Source of the DNA: an uncultured bacterium
GTDB lineage: Bacteria > Bacillota > Clostridia > Lachnospirales > Lachnospiraceae
Assembly (NCBI GenBank): GCA_937916345.1
Contig: CALFUE010000124.1
Location: 1-16,189 of the forward strand
Length of the DNA: 16,189 nt
Direction of reading: 5' to 3'
This document shows positions 1 to 7,115 of this stretch, one piece after another (position 1 is the stretch's first letter; the number at the start of each line of letters is the position of its first letter). The notes beneath the pieces were generated by a model. It did not search any database. It was not told the origin of the DNA and saw nothing but the letters and a program-made list of their open reading frames with translations. Both the position numbers and the translations under genes were made by a program.

Positions 1-379
1 AGCCTTCATAAAGGAGATCAACGGACCGAAGATCGCGCTTTCTCGCCGCTTCCCGGATGAGAATCCCTGGAGGGACGCAAGCGAAAAATTCGAGGTCGGA
101 AAGATCGTTACAGGAAAGGTTGCCCGCATGACCGAGTTCGGTGCTTTCATCGAGGTGGCTCCCGGCATCGATGCGCTGCTCCATGTGTCGCAGATCTCAA
201 AGGATCATATTGACAAGCCTTCTGATGTGTTAAAGATCGGTCAGGAGATCGAGGCGAGAGTCGTTGACTTCTCTGAGGAGGACAAGAAGATCTCACTCTC
301 AATAAAGGCTGTAAACGAGGATGCACAGGAAGGGGCTGACGAGGCTCCTGCCGCAGAGGCTACGGATCCTGAAGAATAA
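1..379 (+). CDS. S1 RNA-binding domain protein, C-terminal part (ribosomal protein S1-like)
   Basis: The reading frame is open from base 2, so the start lies outside the window. About 125 residues are visible. The first ~12 (KIALSRRFPDENPW region) are the end of one S1/OB-fold repeat. Residues ~30-103 are a full S1 domain, with the typical G-x-V-x-x-M-T-x-F-G-A-F core, an LLHVSQIS strand and a KKISLSIKAV ending. An acidic, Ala/Glu-rich tail follows (last ~22 residues). S1 domains bind single-stranded RNA; tandem copies are typical of ribosomal protein S1, which helps mRNA loading on the 30S subunit. In many Clostridia this module is fused behind IspH (HMB-PP reductase), but the part that would show a fusion is missing. 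cheR follows after 23 bases, which suggests co-transcription. The domain call is secure; the exact protein is not. Confidence 0.85.
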   Translation, partial: AFIKEINGPKIALSRRFPDENPWRDASEKFEVGKIVTGKVARMTEFGAFIEVAPGIDALLHVSQISKDHIDKPSDVLKIGQEIEARVVDFSEEDKKISLSIKAVNEDAQEGADEAPAAEATDPEE

Positions 380-390
380 TACTTGCTATT

Positions 391-396
391 GGGGGA
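391..396 (+). promoter_or_regulatory. Ribosome binding site of cheR
   Basis: A purine-rich GGGGGA stretch sits 6 bases before the ATG at 403. It is an unusual Shine-Dalgarno, G-run rather than AGGAGG, but nothing better lies nearby and the downstream protein begins like other CheR proteins at this Met. Confidence 0.55.
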
Positions 397-402
397 ATAA
401 AA

Positions 403-1182
403 ATGGCACTTGAAAATTACGAGAAATTTAAGACCGATATACTCAGGCTTACAAAGATAGATCTCAATGCATACAAGGAAAAGCAGATGCGCCGCCGTAT
501 TGAGACTCTCATCGGAAAGAACAATATTAAGACCTATGATGAATATGTAAAACTCATATCAAATGACAAAGAAAAGTTTGACGAATTCGTCAATTTCCTC
601 ACTATCAATGTATCTGAGTTTTACCGCAATCCGGATCAGTGGGCGGTTCTCGATAAGGAGGTATTTCCGGATCTGATCAACAAATTCGGAAAGAAGCTCA
701 ATATATGGTCGGCAGCCTGCTCTACAGGTGATGAGCCTTATTCGCTTGTTATGGCTCTGTCGAAATTCATGCCGCTCTCAGGTATCAGGATCACTGCTAC
801 GGATATCGACAAACAGGTTCTGGACAAGGCTCGCATAGGACTTTACAACGAAAAGAGTATTGCGTCTGTTCCGGATGATTTAAAAAAGAAATATTTCACA
901 AAGGTTGGACCTTCCTATCAGATCTCGGACGAGATAAAGAAGTGCGTTAACTTCAAGGAGCACAATCTTTTGAGAGATCCGTATCCTGCAAATCTCCACC
1001 TCATCGTTTGCAGAAATGTGGTAATCTATTTCACTGACGAGGCGAAGGACGAGATCTACAAGAAATTCCACAAATCTCTTGAAAAAGGTGGAGCGCTCTT
1101 TATCGGAAGTACCGAGCAGATCATCAATTATAAAGATATCGGGTTCTCTCGCGCAAAGTCGTTCTTCTTCAACAAGGAGTAA
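403..1182 (+). CDS. cheR: CheR-type protein-glutamate O-methyltransferase
   Basis: CheR enzymes use S-adenosylmethionine to methylate glutamates on chemotaxis receptors, tuning receptor sensitivity in the cytoplasm. The 259-residue length is normal. Residues ~1-75 form the helical N-terminal domain, with the basic MRRRI stretch at 29-33 that in CheR contacts receptor or substrate, and the family signature S-E-F-Y-R at 71-75. The SAM site is seen as WSAACSTGDEPYS (102-114), followed by the ITATDID acidic loop (130-136). The V-C-R-N-V-V-I-Y-F motif typical of CheR is present near residue 205, and the end F-I-G-S-T-E is intact. No receptor, CheB or other chemotaxis gene is visible nearby, so the in vivo target is not shown. 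It lies 23 bases after the S1-domain gene and is followed by a terminator. Its presence hints at a motile or chemosensory organism, but that is inference. Confidence 0.93.
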   Translation: MALENYEKFKTDILRLTKIDLNAYKEKQMRRRIETLIGKNNIKTYDEYVKLISNDKEKFDEFVNFLTINVSEFYRNPDQWAVLDKEVFPDLINKFGKKLNIWSAACSTGDEPYSLVMALSKFMPLSGIRITATDIDKQVLDKARIGLYNEKSIASVPDDLKKKYFTKVGPSYQISDEIKKCVNFKEHNLLRDPYPANLHLIVCRNVVIYFTDEAKDEIYKKFHKSLEKGGALFIGSTEQIINYKDIGFSRAKSFFFNKE

Positions 1183-1228
1183 TTTGTATGTGATTTTGTA
1201 CAAAATTTCACTCTGTAAAACAAAATAA

Positions 1229-1259
1229 TTGTTTTAAACCCTCAAAAAAGTGCTATACT
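1229..1259 (+). promoter_or_regulatory. Possible promoter for the rnf operon, inside the terminator stem
   Basis: TGCTATACT (1251-1259) matches an extended -10 element (TGnTATAAT type) and lies within the cheR terminator stem. A weak TTGTTT (1229-1234) is 19 bases upstream, which is longer than ideal. A start near 1266 would leave a ~58-base leader to rnfC. No better promoter is seen in 1183-1323, yet the operon needs one after the terminator. The call is tentative. Confidence 0.35.
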
Positions 1260-1282
1260 ACTCAATGTATAGCATTTTTTTT
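1244..1282 (+). terminator. Rho-independent terminator after cheR
   Basis: A perfect 8-bp stem (TGCTATAC at 1251-1258, GTATAGCA at 1267-1274) with an 8-base loop is followed by eight T (1275-1282). An A run just before the stem (1244-1249) would pair with the T run, so the structure could also end transcription coming from the other strand. It separates the S1-cheR unit from the rnf operon. Confidence 0.8.
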
Positions 1283-1323
1283 ATGTGTAATTTCTACCAA
1301 ATATCTATGATGGGAGGTTTAGG

Positions 1324-2652
1324 ATGATAGGAACATTCAAGGGCGGAGTCCATCCCTTCGAGGGGAAGGATCTTAGCAAGAATAAGCCTGTCACGGAGCT
1401 TAAGCCCGGAAATGAGCTGGTATATCCTCTGTCACAGCATATCGGAGCGCCGGCAAAGCCGGTTGTTGCCGTGGGTGATACCGTAAAGAGGGGACAACTC
1501 ATAGCTGAGAGCGGCGGCTTTGTGTCGGCAAATATTTTTTCATCGGTTTCCGGAAAAGTCAAGTCTATTACCCCGAGGAGGGTTGCCACCGGAGATATGG
1601 TTCAGTCTATAGTTATCGAAAACGATGGTCAGTATGACGAGGTCGATTTCGTTATAGTGGATGATGTGACATCTCTCTCGAAGGAGGAGATAATCGAAAA
1701 GGTAAAATACGCCGGAGTCGTAGGAATGGGTGGAGCGGGATTTCCCACTCATGTAAAGCTTTCGCCCAAGGATCCCGACAAGATAGAGTATATCATTGCA
1801 AACTGCGCTGAATGTGAGCCCTATCTGACCAGCGATTACAGACAGATGATAGATGATCCGGAGTCGCTGATAGAGGGGATGAAGATAGTTCTTCGCCTCT
1901 TCGACAACGCAAAGGGAGTATTGGGCATCGAGGACAACAAGCCCGATGCCATTAAAAAGCTTACAGAGCTTACAGCTTCCGAGCCCAATATCACGGTAAT
2001 GAGCCTTCGCACCAAATATCCTCAGGGCGGAGAGCGGCAGCTGATCAAGGCTGTTACGGGTCGTGAGATCAATTCGAGGATGCTCCCTGCGGACGCGGGC
2101 TGCATCGTTGACAATGTAGCTACCCTCGTAGCGATCTACAATGCCGTCAAATATGGAAAACCCATTATAAACAGAATATTTACGGTGTCGGGAGACGCTG
2201 TCAGCGACCCGAAGAATTTCTATGTCTGTACGGGCATGAATGTGGCCGATATACTTGCAGCTGCAGGGGGATGTACCGCAGAACCGGAAAAATATATCTC
2301 CGGAGGTCCTATGATGGGCTTTGCAATGTTTGATATCAATGTTCCTGTCACAAAAACGGGGTCATCTATCCTTGCCTTCAAGGAGGATCAGGTGGTAAGG
2401 CATCCCGCCACAGCCTGCATCAATTGCGGCAGGTGTGTGGAGGTTTGCCCGGAGCAGCTCGTTCCCTCGAGACTGGCAAAGTTTTCCGAGCATAATGATA
2501 TGGAGACTTTCGAAAAGTGGTACGGAGTTGAGTGTATCGAGTGCGGAAGCTGCAGCTTCGTGTGTCCGGCAAAGAAGCATCTGGCGCAGTCAATCAAGAC
2601 CATGAAGAGGTCCGTGATGGTTGCAAGGAGAACTGCCGCAGCGAAGAAGTAG
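1324..2652 (+). CDS. rnfC: RnfC, NADH/FMN- and Fe-S-binding subunit of the Rnf complex
   Basis: RnfC is the peripheral cytoplasmic subunit that exchanges electrons with NAD+/NADH in the ferredoxin:NAD+ oxidoreductase. The protein is 442 residues, typical for Clostridia, which lack the long C-terminal repeats of gammaproteobacterial RnfC. The nucleotide-binding segment has the glycine-rich GVVGMGGAGFPTHVKL and the following NCAECEPYL motif that is standard for RnfC and Nuo51-like folds. A GGPMMG motif follows in the second half. Two [4Fe-4S] binding sets of ferredoxin type lie at the end: C365-C368-C371-C375 and C404-C407-C410-C414. GGGAGG at 1312-1317 stands 6 bases before the ATG. It is the first gene of a six-gene operon, with rnfD starting 16 bases after its stop. 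Confidence 0.97.
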   Translation: MIGTFKGGVHPFEGKDLSKNKPVTELKPGNELVYPLSQHIGAPAKPVVAVGDTVKRGQLIAESGGFVSANIFSSVSGKVKSITPRRVATGDMVQSIVIENDGQYDEVDFVIVDDVTSLSKEEIIEKVKYAGVVGMGGAGFPTHVKLSPKDPDKIEYIIANCAECEPYLTSDYRQMIDDPESLIEGMKIVLRLFDNAKGVLGIEDNKPDAIKKLTELTASEPNITVMSLRTKYPQGGERQLIKAVTGREINSRMLPADAGCIVDNVATLVAIYNAVKYGKPIINRIFTVSGDAVSDPKNFYVCTGMNVADILAAAGGCTAEPEKYISGGPMMGFAMFDINVPVTKTGSSILAFKEDQVVRHPATACINCGRCVEVCPEQLVPSRLAKFSEHNDMETFEKWYGVECIECGSCSFVCPAKKHLAQSIKTMKRSVMVARRTAAAKK

Positions 2653-2668
2653 AGAAAAGGAGGCAAAT

Positions 2669-3613
2669 GTGGATAATAAGATAAAGGTTTCATCATCTCC
2701 CCATGTGAGAGTAGGGAGCTCGACATCGACCACCATGCTGATAGTGTGCATCGCACTGCTTCCGGCCGGTATATTCGGTGTCTACAATTTCGGCGTCCGG
2801 GCGCTGCTGCACATAATCATTGCAGTTGCCGTCTGTGTGGCCAGTGAATTTATTTTTGACAAGATCACAAAAAGACCTGTGACTATCAATGATTTCAGTG
2901 CCGTAGTCACGGGATTTCTTCTGGCAATGAATGTTCCCGTGTCACTGCCCTTGTGGGAGACAGCGCTGGGTGGCGCTGTTGCCATAATCGTTGTAAAGAT
3001 GCTCTTCGGCGGTCTGGGACAGAATTTTATGAATCCTGCCCTTGGTGCGAGATGCTTTCTTGTGACTGCATTCGCGGCAGACATGACAAATTTTAACTGT
3101 GACGCGTACTCGGGAGCCACACCTCTGCAGCTTATCAGGGCAGGAGAAAGCGTTAACCCCATGGCCATGCTCGTAGGACGCACCGCCGGCACAATAGGAG
3201 AGACTTCCGTGATCTGCATCCTGATCGGCGCGATAATCATGATCCTTTTCGGGATAATAGATCTCTCTATACCGGCCAGCTATATCATCACATTTGTGAT
3301 ATTTATGTTCCTTTTCTCCGGGCATGGAACAGATTCGACCTATATGGTGAGCCAGCTATGCGGGGGCGGACTGATGCTCGGAGCTTTCTTTATGGCTACC
3401 GACTATGTCACCAGCCCCATCACTCCTTTGGGCAAGATTATATTTGGTATCTGCTGCGGCCTTTTGACGGGACTCTTCAGATGCTTCGGGGCAAATGCAG
3501 AGGGAGTATCCTTTGCCATAATCCTCTCTAATCTGCTGGTACCCATCATCGAGAAATACACCATACCAAGACATTTTGGTTATGTTAAACCGGAAAAGGA
3601 GGCGAAGAAATGA
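2669..3613 (+). CDS. rnfD: RnfD, membrane subunit with covalent FMN
   Basis: RnfD is an integral membrane subunit that carries electrons through the bilayer and is thought to take part in ion movement. I place the start at GTG 2669, because AAGGAGG (2657-2663) is 5 bases before it. An open frame runs further upstream, but that part overlaps rnfC and lacks a ribosome site. The product is 314 residues, with many hydrophobic helices (PAGIFGVYNFG, VTGFLLAMNVP and the long C-terminal series). The flavinylation motif D-A-Y-S-G-A-T is present, with T151 as the expected site of the phosphoester-linked FMN, as in NqrB/RnfD. Further NqrB-family signatures are GGLGQNFMNPALGARCFL and the G-G-x-x-x-G-A-F-F-M-A-T-D stretch. 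The stop overlaps the rnfG start by 4 bases (ATGA), implying coupled translation. Confidence 0.95.
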   Translation: MDNKIKVSSSPHVRVGSSTSTTMLIVCIALLPAGIFGVYNFGVRALLHIIIAVAVCVASEFIFDKITKRPVTINDFSAVVTGFLLAMNVPVSLPLWETALGGAVAIIVVKMLFGGLGQNFMNPALGARCFLVTAFAADMTNFNCDAYSGATPLQLIRAGESVNPMAMLVGRTAGTIGETSVICILIGAIIMILFGIIDLSIPASYIITFVIFMFLFSGHGTDSTYMVSQLCGGGLMLGAFFMATDYVTSPITPLGKIIFGICCGLLTGLFRCFGANAEGVSFAIILSNLLVPIIEKYTIPRHFGYVKPEKEAKK

Positions 3614-4215
3614 ATAAAAAGATAGTTCATGACGCCCTGGTTCTCACAGCCTTTACTCTTGTTCTTGGACTGATACTCGGCGGAGTGTATGCCATCACAA
3701 AGGAACCCATAGCTGCGGCTGAGTATGAGACTGCCCAGAAGGCCTACAGGACCGTATTTTCCAGTGCGGATTCCTTTGAGGCTCTTGAGGATTTCGACAA
3801 AAAAGCCGCGACCGGGGTGGTAACATCCGCAGGATACAAGGATTCCATTGACGATATAGAAGTCGCAAAGGATGCCGGTGGCGAGACTCTCGGATATGTC
3901 ATCACGGTTACAGCGAAGGATGCCTCACAGGATACCATCACTTATGCTGTGGGTATACAGAATGACGGCACCGTAAACGGCTATTCCATCACAAGCATTG
4001 CCGAGACTCCGGGTCTTGGCGCGAAGGCTGTGGAAGAGGCTTTTTATTCCCAGTTCAACAACAAGAATGTGGATGAATTTACGGTTGTAAAGCAGACACC
4101 CGGAGACGATTCCGAGATCGAGTCCATCTCCGGCGCCACCATCACATCCCGCGCCATGGCAAACGGTGTGAACGCTGCGCTTTACTATTTCAGACAAGAG
4201 TTGGGAGGTGAGTGA
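3610..4215 (+). CDS. rnfG: RnfG, FMN-carrying electron transfer subunit
   Basis: RnfG is anchored by one N-terminal helix and exposes an FMN-binding domain on the outer face of the membrane; it is the counterpart of NqrC. The protein has 201 residues, with a hydrophobic anchor at ~10-30 (LVLTAFTLVLGLILGGVYAI). The FMN domain ends in the motif I-S-G-A-T-I-T-S, where T177 is the expected covalent FMN attachment residue (S174-G175-A176-T177). The G-Y-S-I-T-S-I-A-E-T-P-G-L-G stretch just before it is characteristic of RnfG/NqrC. It starts with an ATG overlapping the rnfD stop by 4 bases, with AAAAGGAGG about 8 bases upstream inside rnfD. Attachment of this FMN requires an ApbE-type flavin transferase, which is not encoded in the window. 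Confidence 0.95.
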   Translation: MNKKIVHDALVLTAFTLVLGLILGGVYAITKEPIAAAEYETAQKAYRTVFSSADSFEALEDFDKKAATGVVTSAGYKDSIDDIEVAKDAGGETLGYVITVTAKDASQDTITYAVGIQNDGTVNGYSITSIAETPGLGAKAVEEAFYSQFNNKNVDEFTVVKQTPGDDSEIESISGATITSRAMANGVNAALYYFRQELGGE

Positions 4216-4216
4216 T

Positions 4217-4975
4217 ATGGAAAATGAAAAGAAGACTGGAGTTTACGGCGAACGCCTGTTGAACGGCCTGATCAAAGAAAATCCCACTTTTGTCCTGATG
4301 CTTGGAATGTGTCCGACTCTTGCAGTTACCTCCAGCGCCATAAATGGTCTTGGAATGGGATTGTCCACCACGGTGGTGCTGATCCTCTCGAATCTGTTGA
4401 TATCTGTCTTTAGAAAAGTGATACCCGACGGAGTGAGAATGCCGGCGTATATCGTCATCGTGGCATCACTGGTTACGGTAGTGGATTTCCTGATGAAAGC
4501 GTATTTTCAGGATCTCTCAGCTTCCCTTGGAGTGTACATACCGCTTATCGTGGTAAACTGCATTATACTTGGCCGCGCCGAGAGCTATGCTTCAAAGAAT
4601 TCTGTAGATGCGTCGATATTTGACGGTCTTGGAATGGGTCTGGGATTTACCTGCGGACTTACCATCATTGGACTCATCAGGGAGTTCCTCGGAGCCGGTC
4701 AGGTATTCGGCTTTCAGGTGCTCTCGCTGGAGTGGTTCACACCCATCTCGATCTTTATCATGGCTCCCGGAGCTTTTCTGGTTCTGGCATTTCTGGTAGC
4801 CATAATGAATATTGTCCGCAAAAAGATGGATGAGGCGGGAAAGCCTCTGGCATCCCCTGCAGGATGTATAACAGGTGACTGCGCAGGTTGTGCGTCTCTT
4901 TCTACCTGCACTGGAAAGGCTGTCATCTCTGAGACTGTGGAGACAAAAGTAAAAGAGGGAGGTGAGGAGTCATGA
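4217..4975 (+). CDS. rnfE: RnfE, integral membrane subunit with cysteine-rich C-terminal tail
   Basis: RnfE and RnfA are homologous membrane subunits (NqrD/NqrE family) that pack in opposite orientation and share an Fe-S cluster in the membrane. I choose ATG 4217: GGGAGG (4203-4208) is 8 bases upstream, while the in-frame GTG at 4208 falls on that site. The product is 252 residues with about six hydrophobic helices. The conserved cluster ligands are C32 (LGMCPTL) and C115 (VVNCIILG). An unusual feature is the tail after the last helix, which contains C217-x4-C222-x2-C225-x5-C231 and then a Glu/Lys-rich end. These four cysteines could hold metal or an extra cluster, but no known motif is matched exactly. 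Its stop overlaps rnfA by 4 bases. Confidence 0.95.
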   Translation: MENEKKTGVYGERLLNGLIKENPTFVLMLGMCPTLAVTSSAINGLGMGLSTTVVLILSNLLISVFRKVIPDGVRMPAYIVIVASLVTVVDFLMKAYFQDLSASLGVYIPLIVVNCIILGRAESYASKNSVDASIFDGLGMGLGFTCGLTIIGLIREFLGAGQVFGFQVLSLEWFTPISIFIMAPGAFLVLAFLVAIMNIVRKKMDEAGKPLASPAGCITGDCAGCASLSTCTGKAVISETVETKVKEGGEES

Positions 4976-5571
4976 AAGAGCTGATAATGATTGCCGTTGG
5001 CTCCGCCATCATAAATAATGTAGTGCTGAGTCAGTTTCTGGGTATCTGTCCTTTTCTTGGTGTCTCAAAAAAAACCGAGACCGCCAGCGGAATGGGAGGC
5101 GCCGTTATCTTTGTCATCACGATATCATCCTTTGTGACGGCATTGATATACAAGTTCGTGCTTGCAAACGAGTGGCTTCTCTCAAAAGGAATTGATCTCA
5201 CATACTTAAAGACTATTGTATACATACTCGTGATCGCTGCGCTGGTGCAGTTTGTTGAGATGTTCCTCAAGAAGCAGATCCCGGCACTCTATGAGTCCCT
5301 TGGCGTTTACCTGCCTCTTATCACCACGAACTGCGCGGTTTTGGGTGTAGCTCTCACTAATGTCACGAAGGAGTATGGCATCCTGGAGAGTGTGATAAAC
5401 GGATTCGCAACTGCCGTGGGCTTTTTCATAGCAATCGTTCTCATGGCAGGTATCAGGGAAAAGATCGAATACAACGATATACCGAAGCCTTTTGTGGGAA
5501 CAGCCAGCGTTCTCATAGCTGCAGCGCTTATGTCAATAGCATTCATGGGATTTTCGGGAATGAGCTTTTAA
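4972..5571 (+). CDS. rnfA: RnfA, integral membrane subunit
   Basis: This 199-residue protein is almost entirely hydrophobic, with about six helices, and pairs with RnfE to form the pseudo-symmetric membrane core of Rnf. The two conserved cysteines that ligate the intramembrane iron-sulfur centre are visible as C26 (FLGICPFLG) and C121 (TTNCAVLG). The N-terminal VLSQFLGICPF is a family hallmark. The ATG overlaps the rnfE stop (ATGA), and GGGAGGTGAGGAG stands just upstream, so translation is both coupled and independently primed. rnfB follows after 15 bases. Length and spacing are ordinary; nothing is missing. Confidence 0.96.
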   Translation: MKELIMIAVGSAIINNVVLSQFLGICPFLGVSKKTETASGMGGAVIFVITISSFVTALIYKFVLANEWLLSKGIDLTYLKTIVYILVIAALVQFVEMFLKKQIPALYESLGVYLPLITTNCAVLGVALTNVTKEYGILESVINGFATAVGFFIAIVLMAGIREKIEYNDIPKPFVGTASVLIAAALMSIAFMGFSGMSF

Positions 5572-5586
5572 TATAAGGAGGAGATC

Positions 5587-6375
5587 ATGATAACTGGTAT
5601 AATAGCGGCGGCGACCGTTGTGGGTATAGTGGGTATCCTGATAGGTTTCTTCCTTGGGATATCCGGTGAAAAATTTAAGGTGGAGGTTGACCCTAAGGAG
5701 GAGGCTGTGCTTGGCGTTCTCCCGGGAAATAACTGCGGGGGATGCGGCTATCCCGGATGTTCAGGTCTGGCAAAGGCCATAGCAAACGGCGAGGCGCCTG
5801 TCAATCAGTGTCCCGTTGGCGGTGAGCCTGTTGCAAAAAAAATCGGCGGCATAATGGGTGTTGACGCAGGCTCAGGTGCAAAGATGGTCGCCTGTGTGAT
5901 ATGCGGCGGTGACTGTGAGAAGGGAAAGACCAATTACGAGTATACAGGCGTAGAGGATTGTGTGGCGGCTGCCACTGCTCCTGCGGGCGGACCGAAAGCC
6001 TGTAAGTACGGGTGTCTAGGCTTCGGAAGCTGTGTGAAGGTCTGTCCTTTTGATGCTATACATATTGTGTTCGGCATAGCGAAGGTTGACAAGGAGAAGT
6101 GCAAGGCCTGCAGCAAGTGTATCGCTGTATGTCCGAGAAATATGATAGAGCTGGTTCCCTATGATTCCAAGTACGCTGTTTCCTGCCGCAGTACCGAGAA
6201 GGGTAAGGCTGTTATGGATAACTGCAGCGTGGGATGTATCGGATGCGGTATCTGCGCAAAGAATTGCCCGAAGGGAGCTATCATGGTTGAAAACAACATA
6301 GCTCACATCGATTACGAGAAGTGCGAGGGCTGCGGCATATGTGCCGAGAAATGCCCAAGGAAGATTATTATGTAA
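5587..6375 (+). CDS. rnfB: RnfB, polyferredoxin subunit that accepts electrons from ferredoxin
   Basis: RnfB is the entry point for electrons from reduced ferredoxin, held to the membrane by one helix (residues ~3-25). It has 262 residues and 26 cysteines. After the anchor comes the 'Fes' [4Fe-4S] domain, with C50-C53-C58 and C75 around NNCGGCGYPGC. A cysteine-rich linker follows (C103, C106, C110, C125). Then come ferredoxin-like sets C139/C143/C149/C153, C172/C175/C178/C182, C213-C217/C220/C223/C227 and the C-terminal C246/C249/C252/C256. This points to roughly five or six clusters, more than the three of gammaproteobacterial RnfB and in keeping with the Clostridia type. AAGGAGG (5575-5581) lies 5 bases before the ATG. 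It is the last gene of the operon; two terminators follow directly. Confidence 0.96.
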   Translation: MITGIIAAATVVGIVGILIGFFLGISGEKFKVEVDPKEEAVLGVLPGNNCGGCGYPGCSGLAKAIANGEAPVNQCPVGGEPVAKKIGGIMGVDAGSGAKMVACVICGGDCEKGKTNYEYTGVEDCVAAATAPAGGPKACKYGCLGFGSCVKVCPFDAIHIVFGIAKVDKEKCKACSKCIAVCPRNMIELVPYDSKYAVSCRSTEKGKAVMDNCSVGCIGCGICAKNCPKGAIMVENNIAHIDYEKCEGCGICAEKCPRKIIM

Positions 6376-6380
6376 ACTCA

Positions 6381-6416
6381 AAGAGGCACACCTTAAGAGT
6401 GTGCCTCTTAATTTTT
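6381..6416 (+). terminator. Rho-independent terminator of the rnf operon
   Basis: A perfect 11-bp stem (AAGAGGCACAC at 6381-6391, GTGTGCCTCTT at 6399-6409) closes a 7-base loop and is followed by AATTTTT. It begins 6 bases after the rnfB stop. Confidence 0.92.
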
Positions 6417-6465
6417 GCAAAGGAAAATAAAATAACTGAAGAAAATAATAATATTTTTCACTGCG

Positions 6466-6498
6466 GCGGCCACAAGATATTGTGGCCGCTTTCTTTTT
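6466..6498 (+). terminator. Second, tandem Rho-independent terminator
   Basis: A perfect 10-bp GC-rich stem (GCGGCCACAA at 6466-6475, TTGTGGCCGC at 6480-6489) with a GATA loop is followed by TTTCTTTTT. It backs up the first terminator and shields the dcw promoter from rnf read-through. Confidence 0.9.
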
Positions 6499-6520
6499 GC
6501 ATACTAATTCAGATTTTTGC

Positions 6521-6549
6521 TTGCAAATTTGTGTGGAGGGGAGTATATT
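6521..6549 (+). promoter_or_regulatory. Likely sigma-A promoter of the mraZ/dcw cluster
   Basis: TTGCAA (6521-6526) and TATATT (6544-6549) are separated by exactly 17 bases, giving 4/6 and 5/6 matches to the -35 and -10 consensus. Transcription would start near 6556, directly after two terminators and inside the TGG repeat array, leaving a leader of about 105 bases before mraZ. The call rests on sequence match and position only. Confidence 0.6.
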
Positions 6550-6609
6550 GTGGGGTGAAATGGAATAAATGTGGATGAAAGTGGAAGAATTGTGGTAATA
6601 TTTGGAGAA
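6547..6609 (+). promoter_or_regulatory. Candidate MraZ operator: array of TGG boxes at helical spacing
   Basis: TGG cores start at 6551, 6561, 6572, 6582, 6593 and 6603, spaced 10, 11, 10, 11 and 10 bases, about one turn of DNA each. Most are preceded by A/T-rich bases plus G, and one copy reads AAAGTGGAAG (6578-6587). A further TGTGTGG lies at 6532-6536. MraZ is known to form ring oligomers that bind short direct repeats of about 10-bp period upstream of mraZ, such as TGGG repeats in E. coli and AAAGTG-type repeats in mollicutes. The array covers the predicted transcription start, so binding should repress the cluster. The protein-site link is inferred. Confidence 0.7.
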
Positions 6610-6662
6610 AATTTACCGATATATCATTTGTAGGCGTTTTTAAGCAGACGGAGGTAGTGCCC

Positions 6663-7094
6663 ATGTTTATGGGGGAGTATTCACACTCCATAGATGAGAA
6701 AGGTAGACTGATAGTTCCCTCAAAGTTCAGGGAGGAGCTGTCGGGGCGCTTTGTGGTGACAAAAGGCCTGGAGAAATGTCTGTACGCCTATCCCATGGAG
6801 GAGTGGGAAAAGATCGAGGAGAAATTCAAGGAACTTCCCCTTACAGCAAAGGATGCCAGGAAGTTCACCAGATTTTTCTTTTCTGGCGCCGGAGAACTGG
6901 AAATCGACAAGCAGGGCAGGGCTCTGATCCCGGCAAATCTTAGGGAATACGCAGGTATCGAAAAGGATGTTGTATTGGCCGGAGTCATATCCAGAGTCGA
7001 GATCTGGAGCAGACAAAACTGGGAAGAGAATTCAGCCGATACCGATATGGACGAGATAGCCGGGCACATCATGGAACTTGGGCTGAACATATAG
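6663..7094 (+). CDS. mraZ: MraZ, transcriptional regulator of the dcw cluster
   Basis: MraZ is a DNA-binding protein of the AbrB/SpoVT fold that typically represses its own dcw operon and sits at its head, as here. The protein is 143 residues and shows the two tandem half-domains: D11-E-K-G-R15 followed by LIVPSKFREEL, and D82-K-Q-G-R86 followed by ALIPANLREYAGI. I choose ATG 6663 (MFMGEYSH, the usual family start), 8 bases after GGAGG (6650-6654). A GTG at 6657 is too close to that site and an ATG at 6669 is less well placed. The repeat array upstream is its likely operator. The gene is followed by a 79-base gap with a hairpin before rsmH. Confidence 0.96.
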   Translation: MFMGEYSHSIDEKGRLIVPSKFREELSGRFVVTKGLEKCLYAYPMEEWEKIEEKFKELPLTAKDARKFTRFFFSGAGELEIDKQGRALIPANLREYAGIEKDVVLAGVISRVEIWSRQNWEENSADTDMDEIAGHIMELGLNI

Positions 7095-7115
7095 AATAGT
7101 GCTTCAAGCAGGTTG

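Noticed and set aside
2621..2668. Upstream extension of rnfD into rnfC
   Set aside because: The extension overlaps the end of rnfC and its start has no ribosome site, while AAGGAGG sits correctly before GTG 2669.
6551..6606. TGG repeats as a CRISPR or tandem coding repeat
   Set aside because: Units are about 10 bases with only short shared cores, in a non-coding leader next to mraZ. This fits an operator array.
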